A stretch of 25,859 nt of DNA from Saccoglossus kowalevskii (Eukaryota > Hemichordata > Enteropneusta > Harrimaniidae), in NCBI RefSeq assembly GCF_000003605.2, contig NW_003116351.1, forward strand, positions 1 through 25,859, in the 5' to 3' direction. Under the pieces are notes generated by a model, which saw nothing but the letters and a program-made list of their open reading frames with translations, ran no database searches and had not been told where the DNA came from. Below, one piece after another: positions 11,443 through 23,222 of this stretch; the first letter of the stretch is position 1, and each line of letters begins with the position of its first letter. The position numbers and the translations under genes are program-made.

Positions 11443-11836
11443 ACTTTAGTTTATGACACTGAGTGTAAGGAAGTGACTTGAGTTACTAGTATTTTAGTCC
11501 ATGACACTGAGTGAAAGGAAACGGCTTGAGTTACTAGTATTTTAGTCCATGACACTGAGTGTAAAAGAACGACTTTAGTTACTAGTACTTTAGTTGATGA
11601 CACTGAGTGTAATGAAATGACTTTAGTTACTAGTATTTTAGTTTATGACACTGGGTGCAAGGGAATCACTTGAGTTACTAGTAATTTCGTTGATGACACT
11701 GAGTGTAAGGAAATGACCTGAGTTACTAGTATTTTAGTTGATGACACTGAGTGTAAGGAATGACTTGAGTACTAGTATTTTACTTGATGACACTGAGTGT
11801 AAGGGAATGACTTGAGTTTCTTGTATTTTAGTTAAT
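11443..11836. repeat. Extra monomers between A1' and A2', absent at the 1.1-kb junction
   Basis: The offset between the two large copies jumps from 10259 to 10737 here, a gain of 478 bp, that is ten 48-bp units minus two single-base losses seen at about 11758-11772. The inserted units (gtttatgac, gtgaaaggaaacggc, gtaaaagaacgac, gtgtaatgaaatgac, gggaatcac) resemble 7180-7400. Confidence 0.8.
11745..11785. other. Two private single-base deletions close together
   Basis: The stretch reads gtgtaaggaatgac (one G short) and then ttgagtactag (one T short). As at the other indel clusters, these are homopolymer slips confined to one copy and may be consensus errors. Confidence 0.6.
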
Positions 11837-12990
11837 GACACTGAGTGTAACGGAACGACTTGAGTTACTTGTATTTTAGTTGATGACACTGAGTGTAAGG
11901 GAATGACTTGAGTTACTAGTATTTTAGTTGATACACTGAGTGTAAGGAAATGACTTGAGTTACTTGTATTTTAGTTGATGACACTGAGTGTAAGGGAATG
12001 ACTTGAGTTTCTAGTATTACAGTTGATGACACTGAGTGTAAAGAAATGACTTGAGTTACTTGTATTTTAGTTGATGACACTGTGTGTAAGGGAATGACTT
12101 GAGTTTCTAGTATTATAGTTTATGACACTGGGTGCAAGGAAATGACTTGTGTTACTTGTATTTTAGTTGATGACACTGAGTGTAAGGGAATGACTTGAGT
12201 TACTTGTATTTCAGGTGATGGCAATGAGTGTAAGGGAATGAATCGAGTTACTAGTATTTAGTCCATGACACTGAGTGAAAGGAAACGGCTTGAGTTACTA
12301 GTATTTTAGTCCATGACACTGAGTGTAAAGGAACGACTATAGTTACTAGTACTTTAGTTGATGACACTGAGTGTAAGGAAATGACTTGAGTTACTTGTAT
12401 TTTAGTTGATGACACTGAGTGTAAGGGAATGACTTGAGTTTCTTGTATTTTAATTAATGAAACTGAGTGTAACGCAACGACTTGAGTTACTAGTATTTTA
12501 GTTGATGACACTGAGTGTAAGGGAATGACTTGAGTTACTAGTATTTTAGTTGATGCACTGAGTGTAAGGAAATGACTTGAGTTGCTTGTATTTTAGTTGA
12601 TGACACTGAGTCTAATGGAATGACTTGCGTTTCTAGTATTTTAGTTAATGACACTGAGTGTAAGGGAACGACTTGAGTTACTAGTAATTTCGTTGATGAC
12701 ACTGGGTGTAAGGGAACGACTTGAGTTACTAGCATTTTAGTTAATGACACTGAGTGTAAGGAAATGACTTGAGTTACTTGTATTTTAGTTGATGGCACTG
12801 TGTGTAAGGGAATGACTTGAGTTTCTAGTATTTTAGTCGATGACACTGGGTGTAAGAGAACGACTTTAGTTACTTGTATTTTAGTTGATGACACTGAATG
12901 TAAGGTAATGACTTGAGTTACTTGTATTTTACTTGATGACACTGGGTGTAAGGGAACGACTTGTGTTACTAGTATTTTAGTTGATTACAC
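11837..12990. repeat. Segmental HOR copy A2', partner of 1100-2300
   Basis: It matches the partner at offset 10737-10688. It has its own 1-bp deletion (agtatttagtcc near 12256) and lacks one 48-bp unit present near 2190-2240 in the partner. It ends with the shared gttgattacac unit. Confidence 0.88.
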
Positions 12991-12994
12991 TGAG

Positions 12995-13390
12995 TGTAAG
13001 GGAATGACTTGAGTTACTTGTATTTTAGTTGATGACACTGTGTGTAAGGGAATGACTTGAGTTTCTAGTATTACAGTTGATGACACTGGGTGCAAGGGAA
13101 CGACTTTAGTTACTTGTATTTTAGTTGATGACACTGAGTGTAAGGGAATGACTTGAGTTACTTGTATTTTAGTTGATGACACTGTGTGTAAGGGAATGAC
13201 TTGAGTTTCTAGTATTACAGTTGATGACACTGGGTGCAAGGGAATGACTTTAGTTACTTGTATTTTAGTTGATGACACTGAGTGTAAGGGAATGACTTGA
13301 GTTACTTGTATTTTAGTTGATGACACTGTGTGTAAGGGAATGACTTGAGTTTCTAGTATTTTAGTTGATGACAATGAGTGTAAGGGAATG
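12995..13390. repeat. Local 3-monomer (144-bp) HOR, three copies
   Basis: The gtgtg marker monomer recurs at 13040, 13184 and 13328, exactly 144 bp apart. It is followed by the gtttctagtattacag / gggtgcaagggaa pair in the first two copies; the third changes to agtattttag and gacaatgag. This is the same triplet as at 2700-3022, one copy longer. Confidence 0.87.
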
Positions 13391-14633
13391 ACTTGACTTA
13401 CTTGTATTTCAGTTGATGGCATCGAGTGTAAAGGAATGAATTGAGTTACTAGTATTTTAGTCCATGACACTGAGTGAAAGGAAACGGCTTGAGTTACTAG
13501 TATTTTAGTCCATGACACTGAGAGTAAAGGAACGACTTTAGTTACTAGTACTTTAGTTGATGACACTGAGTGTAAGGAAATGACTTCAGTTACTTGTATT
13601 TTAGTTGATGACACTGTGTGTAAGGGAATGAATTGAGTTTCTAGTATTATAGTTGATGACACTGGGTGCAAGGGAACGACTTTAGTTACTTGTATTTTAG
13701 TTGATGACACTGAGTGTAAGGGAATGACTTAAGTTACTTGTATTTCAGTTGATGGCACCGAGTGTAAGGGAACGAATCGAGTTACTAGTATTTTAGTCCA
13801 TGACACTGAGTGTAAAGAAACGACTTTAGTTACTAGTACTTTAGTTGATGACACTGAGTGTAAGGAAATGACTTGAGTTACTTGTATTTTAGTTCATGAC
13901 ACTGAGTGTAAGGGAATGACTTGAGTTTCTTGTATTTTAATTAATGACACTGAGTGTAACGGAACGACTTGAGTTACTAGTATTTTAGATGATGACACTG
14001 AGTGTAAGGGAATGACTTGTGTTACTAGTATTTTAGTTGATGCACTGAGTGTAAGGAAATGGCTTGAGTTACTAGTATTTTAGTTGATGCACTGAGTGTA
14101 ATGGAATGACTTGCGTTTCTAGTATTTTAGTTAATGACACTGAGTGTAAGGGAACGACTTGAGTTACTAGTAATTTCGTTGATGACACTGGGTGTAAGGG
14201 AACGACTTGAGTTACTAGTATTTTAGTTAATGACACTGAGTGTAAGGAAATGACTTGAGTTACTAGTACTTTAGTTGATGGTACTGTGTGTAAGGTAATG
14301 ACTTGAGTTTCTAGTATTTTAGTCCATGACACTGAGTGAAAGGAAACGGCTTGAGTTACTATTATTTTAGTCCATGACACTGAGTGTAAAAGAAAGACTT
14401 TAGTTACTAGTACTTTAGTTGATGACAGTGAGTGTAAAGAAACGACTTTAGTTACTAGTACTTTAGTTGATGACACTGAGTGTAAGGAAATGACTTGAGT
14501 TACTTGTATTTTAGTTGATGACACTGGGTGTAAGGGAATGACTTTAGTTACTTGTATTGTAGTTGATGACACTGTGTGTAAGGGAATGACTTGAGTTTCT
14601 AGTATTATAGTTGATGACACTGGGTGCAAGGGA
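13380..14633. repeat. Segmental HOR copy E1 (about 26 monomers), partner at 24411-25666
   Basis: Shared rare markers are gagagtaaagg (13520/24552), the stop-creating gacttaagttac (13727/24760), ttttagatgatgac (13983/25016), ggcttgag or acttgag with consecutive 47-bp monomers (about 14040 and 14088/25073 and 25121), and gatggtactgtg (14278/25311). The offset is 11031-11033. The match ends near 14633, where this copy has gggaacgtcttt and the partner gggaatcacttg. Confidence 0.9.
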
Positions 14634-15388
14634 ACGTCTTTAGTTACTTTTATTTTAGTTGATGACACTGAGTGTAAGGGAATGACTTGAGTTACTTGTA
14701 TTTCAGTTGATGGCACTGAGTGTAAGGGAATAAATCGAGTTACTAGTATTTTAGTCCATGACACTGAGTGAAAGGAAACGGCTTGAGTTACTAGTATTTT
14801 AGTCCATGACACTGAGTGTAAAGGAACGACTTTAGTTACTAGTACTTTAGTTGATGACACTGAGTGTAAGGAAATGACTTGAGTTACTTGTATTTTAGTT
14901 GATGATACTGAGTGTAAGGGAATGACTTGAGTTTCTTGTATTTTAATTAATGACACTGAGTGTAACGGAACGACTTGAGTTACTAGTATTTTAGTTGATG
15001 ACACTGAGTGTAAGGGAATGACTTGAGTTACTAGTATTTTAGTTGATGACACTGAGTGTAAGGAAATGACTTGAGTTACTTTTATTTTAGTTGATGACAC
15101 TGTGTGTAAGGGAATGACTTGAGTTTCTAGTATTATAGTTGAAGACACTGGGTGCAAGGGAACGACTTTAGTTACTTGTATTTTAGTTGATGACACTGAG
15201 TGTAAGGGAATGTCTTGAGTTACTTGTATTTCAGTTGATGGCATCGAGTGTAAGGGAATGAATTGAGTTACTAGGATTTTAGTCCATGACACTGAGTGAA
15301 AGGAAACGGCTTGAGTTACTAGTATTTTAGTCCATGACACTGAGTGTAAAGGAACGACTATAGTTACTAGTACTTTAGTTGATGACAC
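14395..15388. repeat. Segmental HOR copy F1 (about 21 monomers), partner at 23223-24216
   Basis: Offset is 8828 throughout. Markers are gacagtgag (14424/23252), gggtgtaagggaatgac (14525/23353), gggaacgtcttt with ttttatttta (about 14630/23460), aatgtcttgag (15210/24038) and ttactaggatttt. The copies part near 15388, with gggtgtaagggaacg here and gagtgtaaggaaatg in the partner. Confidence 0.9.
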
Positions 15389-15412
15389 TGGGTGTAAGGG
15401 AACGAATTTAGT
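15077..15412. repeat. Eight-copy 7-monomer HOR block, copy 4 (last 25 bp differ)
   Basis: All family markers are present through gaacgactatag. The end of the last monomer passes into gggtgtaagggaacgaattt, as it also does in copy 7 at 19782. Confidence 0.85.
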
Positions 15413-16040
15413 TACTTGTATTTTAGTTGATGACACTGGGTGCAAGGGAACGACTTTAGTTACTAGTATTTTAGTCCATGACACTGAGTGAAAGGAAACG
15501 GCTTGAGTTACTAGTATTTTAGTCCATGACACTGAGTGTAAAGGAACGACTTTAGTTACTAGTACATAAGTTGATGACACTGAGTGTAAGGAAATGACTT
15601 GAGTTACTTGTATTTTAGTTGATGACACTGAGTGTAAGGGAATGACTTGAGTTTTTTGTATTTTAGTTAATGACACTGAGTGTAAGGGAACGACTTGAGT
15701 TACTAGTATTTTAGTTGATGACACTGAGTGTAAGGGAATGACTTGAGTTACTAGTGTTTTAGTTGATGCACTGAATGTAAGGAAATGACTTGAGTTACTT
15801 GTATTTTAGTTGATGACACTGACTGTAAGGGAATGACTTGAGTTACTAGTATTTTAGTTGATGACACTGAGTGTAAGGGAATGACTTGAGTTACTAGTAT
15901 TTTAGTTGATGCACTGAATGTAAGGAAATGACTTGAGTTACTTGTATTTTAGTTGATGACACTGAGTGTAAGGGAATGAATCGAGTTACTAATATTTTAC
16001 TCCATGACACTGAGTGAAAGGAAACGGCTTGAGTTACTAG

Positions 16041-16294
16041 TATTTTAGTCCATGACACTGAGTGTAAAAGAACGACTTTAGTTACTAGTACTTTAGTTGA
16101 TGACACTGAGTGTAATGAAATGACTTTAGTTACTAGTATTTAGTTAAATTACACTGGGTGCAAGGGAATCACTTGAGTTACTAGTACTTTAGTTGATGAC
16201 AGTGAGTGTAAGGAAATGACTTGAGTTTCTTGTATTTTAATTAATGACACTGAGTGTAACGGAACGACTTGAGTTACTAGTATTTTAGTTGATG
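16041..16294. repeat. Five-monomer insertion within HOR copy G1
   Basis: These units (gtaaaagaacgac, gtgtaatgaaatgac, gttaaattacac, gggaatcac, gacagtgag and a gtttcttgtattttaattaatg unit) have no counterpart at the matching point near 20745 in the partner. Similar units reappear at 16580-16760, so the insertion looks like a local out-of-register copy. Confidence 0.75.
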
Positions 16295-17668
16295 ACACTG
16301 AGTTTAAAGGAACGACCTTAGTTACTAGTACTTTAGTTGATGACACTGAGTGTAAGGAAATGACTTGAGTTTCTTGTATTTTAATTAATGACACTGAGTG
16401 TAACGGAACGACTTGAGTTACTAGTATTTTAGTTGATGACACTGAGTGTAAGGGAATGACTTGAGTTACTAGTATTTTAGTTGATGACACTGAGTGTAAG
16501 GAAGTGACTTGAGTTACTAGTATTTTAGTCCATGACACTGAGTGAAAGGAAACGGCTTGAGTTACTAGTATTTTATTCTATGACACTGAGTGTAAAAGAA
16601 CGACTTTAGTTACTAGTACTTTAGTTGATGACACTGAGTGTAATGAAATGACTTTAGTTACTAGTATTTTAGTTAAATTACACTGGGTGCAAGGGAATCA
16701 CTTGAGTTACTAGTACTTTAGTTGATGACAGTGAGTGTAAATAAACGACTTTAGTTACTAGTACTTTAGTTGATGACACTGAGTGTAAGGAAATGACTTC
16801 AGTTACTTGTATTTTAGTTGATGACACTGGGTGTAAGGGAACGAATTTAGTTACTTGTATTTTAGTTGATGACACTGAGTGTAAGGGAGTGACTTTAGTT
16901 ACTAGTATTTTAGTTGATGACACTGAGTGTAAGGGAACGACTTGAGTTACTTGTATTTTAGTTGATGACACTGATTGTAAGGGAATGACATAAGTTACTA
17001 GTACTTTAGTTGATGACACTGAGTGTAAGGAAGTGACTTGAGTTACTAGTATTTTAGTCCATGACACTGAGTGAAATGGAACAGCTTGAGTTACTAGTAT
17101 TTTAGTCCATGACACTGAGTGTAAAGGAACGACTTTAGTTACTAGTAATTTTGTTGATGACAATGGGTGCAAGGAAATGACTTCAGTTACTTGTATTTTA
17201 GTTGATGACACTGGGTGTAAGGGAACGAATTTAGTTACTTGTGTTTTAGTTGATGACACTGGGTGCAAGGGAACGACTTTAGTTACTAGTATTTTAGTCC
17301 ATGACACTGAGTGAAAGGAAACGGCTTGAGTTACTAGTATTTTAGTCCATGACACTGAGTGTAAAGGAACGACTTTAGTTACTAGTACATAAGTTGATGA
17401 CACTGAGTGTAAGGAAATGACTTGAGTTACTTGTATTTTAGTTGATGACACTGAGTGTAAGGGAACGACTTGAGTTACTTGTATTTTAGTTGATGACACT
17501 GATTGTAAGGGAATGACATAAGTTACTAGTACTTTAGTTGATGACACTGAGTGTAAGGAAGTGACTTGAGTTACTAGTATTTTAGTTAAATTACACTGGG
17601 TGCAAGGGAATCACTTGAGTTACTAGTACTTTAGTTGATGACAGTGAGTGTAAATAAACGACTTTAGT

Positions 17669-18004
17669 TACTTTTATTTTAGTTGATGACACTGTGTGTA
17701 AGGGAATGACTTGAGTTTCTAGTATTATAGTTGAAGACATTGGGTGCAAGGGAACGACTTTAGTTACTTGTATTTTAGTTGATGACACTGAGTGTAAGGG
17801 AATGTCTTGAGTTACTTGTATTTCAGTTGATGGCATCGAGTGTAAGGGAATGAATTGAGTTACTAGGATTTTAGTCCATGACACTGAGTGAAAGGAAACG
17901 GCTTGAGTTACTAGTATTTTAGTCCATGACACTGAGTGTAAAGGAACGACTATAGTTACTAGTACTTTAGTTGATGACACTGAGTGTAAGGAAATGACTT
18001 GAGT
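17669..18004. repeat. Eight-copy 7-monomer HOR block, copy 5; left half of a perfect-phase tandem pair
   Basis: This 336-bp block is followed directly by a second copy at 18005. The visible difference in the diagnostic region is gaagacattggg here against gaagacactggg there. This is one of the youngest duplications in the window. Confidence 0.9.
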
Positions 18005-18340
18005 TACTTTTATTTTAGTTGATGACACTGTGTGTAAGGGAATGACTTGAGTTTCTAGTATTATAGTTGAAGACACTGGGTGCAAGGGAACGACTTTAGT
18101 TACTTGTATTTTAGTTGATGACACTGAGTGTAAGGGAATGTCTTGAGTTACTTGTATTTCAGTTGATGGCATCGAGTGTAAGGGAATGAATTGAGTTACT
18201 AGGATTTTAGTCCATGACACTGAGTGAAAGGAAACGGCTTGAGTTACTAGTATTTTAGTCCATGACACTGAGTGTAAAGGAACGACTATAGTTACTAGTA
18301 CTTTAGTTGATGACACTGAGTGTAAGGAAATGACTTGAGT
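18005..18340. repeat. Eight-copy 7-monomer HOR block, copy 6; right half of the tandem pair
   Basis: It is the second member of the 336-bp tandem pair. Its right flank continues like 9420-9779 through the 47-bp monomer at 18501, indicating that the block and its flank were copied together. Confidence 0.9.
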
Positions 18341-18699
18341 TACTTGTATTTTAGTTGATGACACTGAGTGCAAGGGAATGACTTGAGTTTTTTGTATTTT
18401 AGTTAATGACACTGAGTGTAAGGGAACGACTTGAGTTACTAGCATTTTAGTTGATGACACTGAGTGTAAGGGAATGACTTGAGTTACTAGTATTTTAGTT
18501 GATGCACTGAGTGTAAGGAAATGACTTGAGTTACTTGTATTTCAGTTGATGACACTGAGTGTAAGGGAATGACTTGAGTTACTAGTATTTTAGTTGATGA
18601 CACTGAGTGTAAGGGAATGACTTGAGTTACTTGTATTTCAGTTGATGGCACCGAGTGTAAGGGAATGAATCGAGTTACTAGTATTTTAGTCCATGACAC

Positions 18700-19447
18700 T
18701 GAGTGTAAAGGAACGACTTTAGTTACTTGTAATTTTGTTGATGACAATGGGGTGCAAGGAAATGACTTCAGTTACTTGTATTTTAGTTGATGACACTGGG
18801 TGTAAGGGAACGAATTTAGTTACTTGTGTTTTAGTTGATGACACTGGGTGCAAGGGAACGACTTTAGTTACTAGTATTTTAGTCCATGACACTGAGTGAA
18901 AGGAAACGGCTTGAGTTACTAGTATTTTAGTCCATGACACTGAGTGTAAAGGAACGACTTTAGTTACTAGTACATAAGTTGATGAGACTGAGTGTAAGGA
19001 AATGACTTGAGTTACTTGTACTTTAGTTGATGACACTGAGTGTAAGGAAGTGACTTGAGTTACTAGTATTTTAGTCCATGACACTGAGTGAAATGGAACA
19101 GCTTGAGTTACTAGTATTTTAGTCCATGACACTGAGTGTAAAGGAACGACTTTAGTTACTAGTAATTTTGTTGATGACAATGGGTGCAAGGAAATGACTT
19201 CAGTTACTTGTATTTTAGTTGATGACACTGGGTGTAAGGGAACGAATTTAGTTACTTGTGTTTTAGTTGATGACACTGGGTGCAAGGGAACGACTTTAGT
19301 TACTAGTATTTTAGTCCATGACACTGAGTGAAAGGAAACGGCTTGAGTTACTAGTATTTTAGTCCATGACACTGAGTGTAAAGGAACGACTTTAGTTACT
19401 AGTACATAAGTTGATGACACTGAGTGTAAGGAAATGACTTGAGTTAC
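18700..19447. repeat. Tandem duplication of a 9-monomer block (period 432 bp)
   Basis: The run aattttgttgatgacaatg, gggaacgaattt, acttgtgtttta, gtgaaaggaaacggc and agtacataag occurs with aatttt at 18731 and 19164, and acataag at 18972 and 19404. The period is 432 bp once an extra G (caatggggtgc) in the first copy is allowed for. The same run is seen at 17147 and 21612. Confidence 0.87.
19010..19030. other. Hybrid monomer marking a block junction
   Basis: The unit reads gttacttgtactttagttg, joining the acttgta form on the left to the agtacttta form on the right. Elsewhere those two alleles belong to different monomer classes. It lies just between the two members of the 432-bp duplication, as expected for an exchange point inside a monomer. 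Confidence 0.55.
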
Positions 19448-19764
19448 TTGTATTTTAGTTGATGACACTGAGTGTAAGGGAATGACTTGAGTTTTTTGTA
19501 TTTTAGTTAATGACACTGAGTGTAAGGGAACGACTTGAGTTACTAGTATTTTAGTTGATGACACTGAGTGTAAGGGAATGACTTGAGTTACTAGTATTTT
19601 AGTTGATGACACTGATTGTAAGGGAATGACATAAGTTACTAGTACTTTAGTTGATGACACTGAGTGTAAGGAAGTGACTTGAGTTACTAGTATTTTAGTT
19701 AAATTACACTGGGTGCAAGGGAATCACTTGAGTTACTAGTACTTTAGTTGATGACAGTGAGTGT

Positions 19765-21927
19765 AAGGAAATGACTTGAGTTACTTTTATTTTAGTTGAT
19801 GACACTGTGTGTAAGGGAATGACTTGAGTTTCTAGTATTATAGTTGAAGACACTGGGTGCAAGGGAACGACTTTAGTTACTTGTATTTTAGTTGATGACA
19901 CTGAGTGTAAGGGAATGTCTTGAGTTACTTGTATTTCAGTTGATGGCATCGAGTGTAAGGGAATGAATTGAGTTACTAGGATTTTAGTCCATGACACTGA
20001 GTGAAAGGAAACGGCTTGAGTTACTAGTATTTTAGTCCATGACACTGAGTGTAAAGGAACGACTATAGTTACTAGTACTTTAGTTGATGACACTGGGTGT
20101 AAGGGAACGAATTTAGTTACTTGTATTTTAGTTGATGACACTGGGTGCAAGGGAACGACTTTAGTTACTAGTATTTTAGTCCATGACACTGAGTGAAAGG
20201 AAACGGCTTGAGTTACTAGTATTTTAGTCCATGACACTGAGTGTAAAGGAACGACTTTAGTTACTAGTACATAAGTTGATGACACTGAGTGTAAGGAAAT
20301 GACTTGAGTTACTTGTATTTTAGTTGATGACACTGAGTGTAAGGGAATGACTTGAGTTTTTTGTATTTTAGTTAATGACACTGAGTGTAAGGGAACGACT
20401 TGAGTTACTAGTATTTTAGTTGATGACACTGAGTGTAAGGGAATGACTTGAGTTACTAGTGTTTTAGTTGATGCACTGAATGTAAGGAAATGACTTGAGT
20501 TACTTGTATTTTAGTTGATGACACTGAGTGTAAGGGAATGACTTGAGTTACTAGTATTTTAGTTGATGACACTGAGTGTAAGGGAATGACTTGAGTTACT
20601 AGTATTTTAGTTGATGCACTGAATGTAAGGAAATGACTTGAGTTACTTGTATTTTAGTTGATGACACTGAGTGTAAGGGAATGAATCGAGTTACTAATAT
20701 TTTACTCCATGACACTGAGTGAAAGGAAACGGCTTGAGTTACTAGTATTTTAGTCCATGACACTGAGTTTAAAGGAACGACCTTAGTTACTAGTACTTTA
20801 GTTGATGACACTGAGTGTAAGGAAATGACTTGAGTTTCTTGTATTTTAATTAATGACACTGAGTGTAACGGAACGACTTGAGTTACTAGTATTTTAGTTG
20901 ATGACACTGAGTGTAAGGGAATGACTTGAGTTACTAGTATTTTAGTTGATGACACTGAGTGTAAGGAAGTGACTTGAGTTACTAGTATTTTAGTCCATGA
21001 CACTGAGTGAAAGGAAACGGCTTGAGTTACTAGTATTTTATTCTATGACACTGAGTGTAAAAGAACGACTTTAGTTACTAGTACTTTAGTTGATGACACT
21101 GAGTGTAATGAAATGACTTTAGTTACTAGTATTTTAGTTAAATTACACTGGGTGCAAGGGAATCACTTGAGTTACTAGTACTTTAGTTGATGACAGTGAG
21201 TGTAAATAAACGACTTTAGTTACTAGTACTTTAGTTGATGACACTGAGTGTAAGGAAATGACTTCAGTTACTTGTATTTTAGTTGATGACACTGGGTGTA
21301 AGGGAACGAATTTAGTTACTTGTATTTTAGTTGATGACACTGAGTGTAAGGGAGTGACTTTAGTTACTAGTATTTTAGTTGATGACACTGAGTGTAAGGG
21401 AACGACTTGAGTTACTTGTATTTTAGTTGATGACACTGATTGTAAGGGAATGACATAAGTTACTAGTACTTTAGTTGATGACACTGAGTGTAAGGAAGTG
21501 ACTTGAGTTACTAGTATTTTAGTCCATGACACTGAGTGAAATGGAACAGCTTGAGTTACTAGTATTTTAGTCCATGACACTGAGTGTAAAGGAACGACTT
21601 TAGTTACTAGTAATTTTGTTGATGACAATGGGTGCAAGGAAATGACTTCAGTTACTTGTATTTTAGTTGATGACACTGGGTGTAAGGGAACGAATTTAGT
21701 TACTTGTGTTTTAGTTGATGACACTGGGTGCAAGGGAACGACTTTAGTTACTAGTATTTTAGTCCATGACACTGAGTGAAAGGAAACGGCTTGAGTTACT
21801 AGTATTTTAGTCCATGACACTGAGTGTAAAGGAACGACTTTAGTTACTAGTACATAAGTTGATGACACTGAGTGTAAGGAAATGACTTGAGTTACTTGTA
21901 TTTTAGTTGATGACACTGAGTGTAAGG
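19765..21927. repeat. Segmental HOR copy G2 (about 45 monomers), partner of 15060-17462
   Basis: This is the second copy of the largest recent segment, shorter by five units near 20745. Its matching open stretch (21143-22012) and that at 16678-17547 are both 289 codons and nearly identical in translation up to 17463/21928, where the units diverge. Confidence 0.9.
19782..20117. repeat. Eight-copy 7-monomer HOR block, copy 7 (last 25 bp differ)
   Basis: This is the paralogue of 15077-15412 within the large duplication, with the same ending in gggtgtaagggaacgaattt. Confidence 0.87.
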
Positions 21928-23222
21928 GAATGACTTGAGTTTTTTGTATTTTAGTTAATGACACTGAGTGTAAGGGAACGACTTGAGTTACTAGTATTTT
22001 AGTTGATGACACTGAGTGTAAGGGAATGACTTGAGTTACTAGTATTTTAGTTGATGCACTGAATGTAAGGAAATGACTTGAGTTACTTGTATTTTAGTTG
22101 ATGATACTGAGTGTAAGGGAATGACTTGAGTTACTAGTATTTTAGTTGATGACACTGAGTGTAAGGGAATGACTTGAGTTACTTGTATTTCAGTTGATGG
22201 CACCGAGTGTAAGGGAATGAATCGAGTTACTAATATTTTACTCCATGACACTGAGTGAAAGGAAACGGCTTGAGTTACTAGTATTTTAGTCCATGACACT
22301 GAGTTTAAAGGAACGACTTTAGTTACTAGTACTTTAGTTGATGACACTGAGTGTAAGGAAATGACTTGAGTTACTTGTATTTTAGTTGATGACACTGAGT
22401 GTAAGGGAATGACTTGAGTTTCTTGTATTTTAGTTAATGACACTGAGTGTAACGGAACGACTTGAGTTACTAGTATTTTAGTTGATGACACTGAGTGTAA
22501 GGGAATGACTTGAGTTACTAGTATTTTAGTTGATGCACTGAGTGTAAGGAAATGACTTGAGTTACTTGTATTTTAGTTGATGACACTGTGTGTAAGGGAA
22601 TGACTTGAGTTTCTAGTATTATAGTTGATGACACTGTGTAGAGGGAACGACTTTAGTTACTTGTAATTTAGTTGATGACACTGAGTGTAAGGGAATGACT
22701 TGAGTTACTTGTATTTTAGTTGATGACACTGAGTGTAAGGGAATGACTTGAGTTACTAGTATTTTAGTTGATGCACTGAGTGTAATGGAATGACTTGCGT
22801 TTCTAGTATTTTAGTTAATGACACTGAGTGTAAGGGAACGACTTGAGTTACTAGTAATTTCCTTGATGACACTGGGTGTAAGGGAACGACTTGAGTTACT
22901 AGTATTTTAGTTAATGACACTGAGTGTAAGGAAATGACTTGAGTTACTTGTATTTTAGTTGATGGCACTGTGTGTAAGGTAATGACTTGAGTTTCTAGTA
23001 TTTTAGTCGATGACACTGGGTGTAAGAGAACGACTTTAGTTACTTGTATTTTAGTTGATGACACTGAGTATAAGGTAATGACTTGAGTAACATGTATTTT
23101 AGTTGATGACACTGAGTGTAAGGGAATGACTTGAGTTACTAGTACTTTAGTTTATGACACTGAGTGTAAGGAAGTGACTTGAGTTACTAGTATTTTAGTC
23201 CATGACACTGAGTGAAAGGAAA

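Larger units (their letters stand above)
14072..15724 (-). other. Longest open frame of the satellite (550 codons); not annotated as a gene
   Basis: The stop-free minus-strand frame of the monomer reads as a 16-residue repeat, consensus SSTKILVTQVIPLHSV. It stays open here for about 34 units. It opens at a GTG that is merely the last codon of a repeat unit and ends in HQLKY at a 47-bp monomer that shifts the frame. No upstream promoter, splice context, signal peptide or non-repeat domain is visible. Common variants fall mostly at codon positions one and two (Leu/Gln, Gln/Lys, Ile/Val, Pro/Ser, Lys/Glu, Val/Glu), so there is no sign of constraint on the peptide. A 16-codon unit has a good chance of leaving at least one of six frames open. 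I regard it as a by-product; translation is possible but unsupported. Confidence 0.15.
15060..17462. repeat. Segmental HOR copy G1 (about 50 monomers), partner at 19765-21927
   Basis: The left part (15060-16040) matches at offset 4705 and the right part (about 16295-17462) at offset 4465. The 240-bp difference is exactly five monomers present here and absent in the partner. Markers are gaagac (15141/19846), the 47-bp gatgcactgaatg units (15765/20470 and 15908/20613), gagtttaaaggaacgacc (16299/20764), gttaaattacac, and aattttgttgatgac (17147/21612). Confidence 0.9.
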
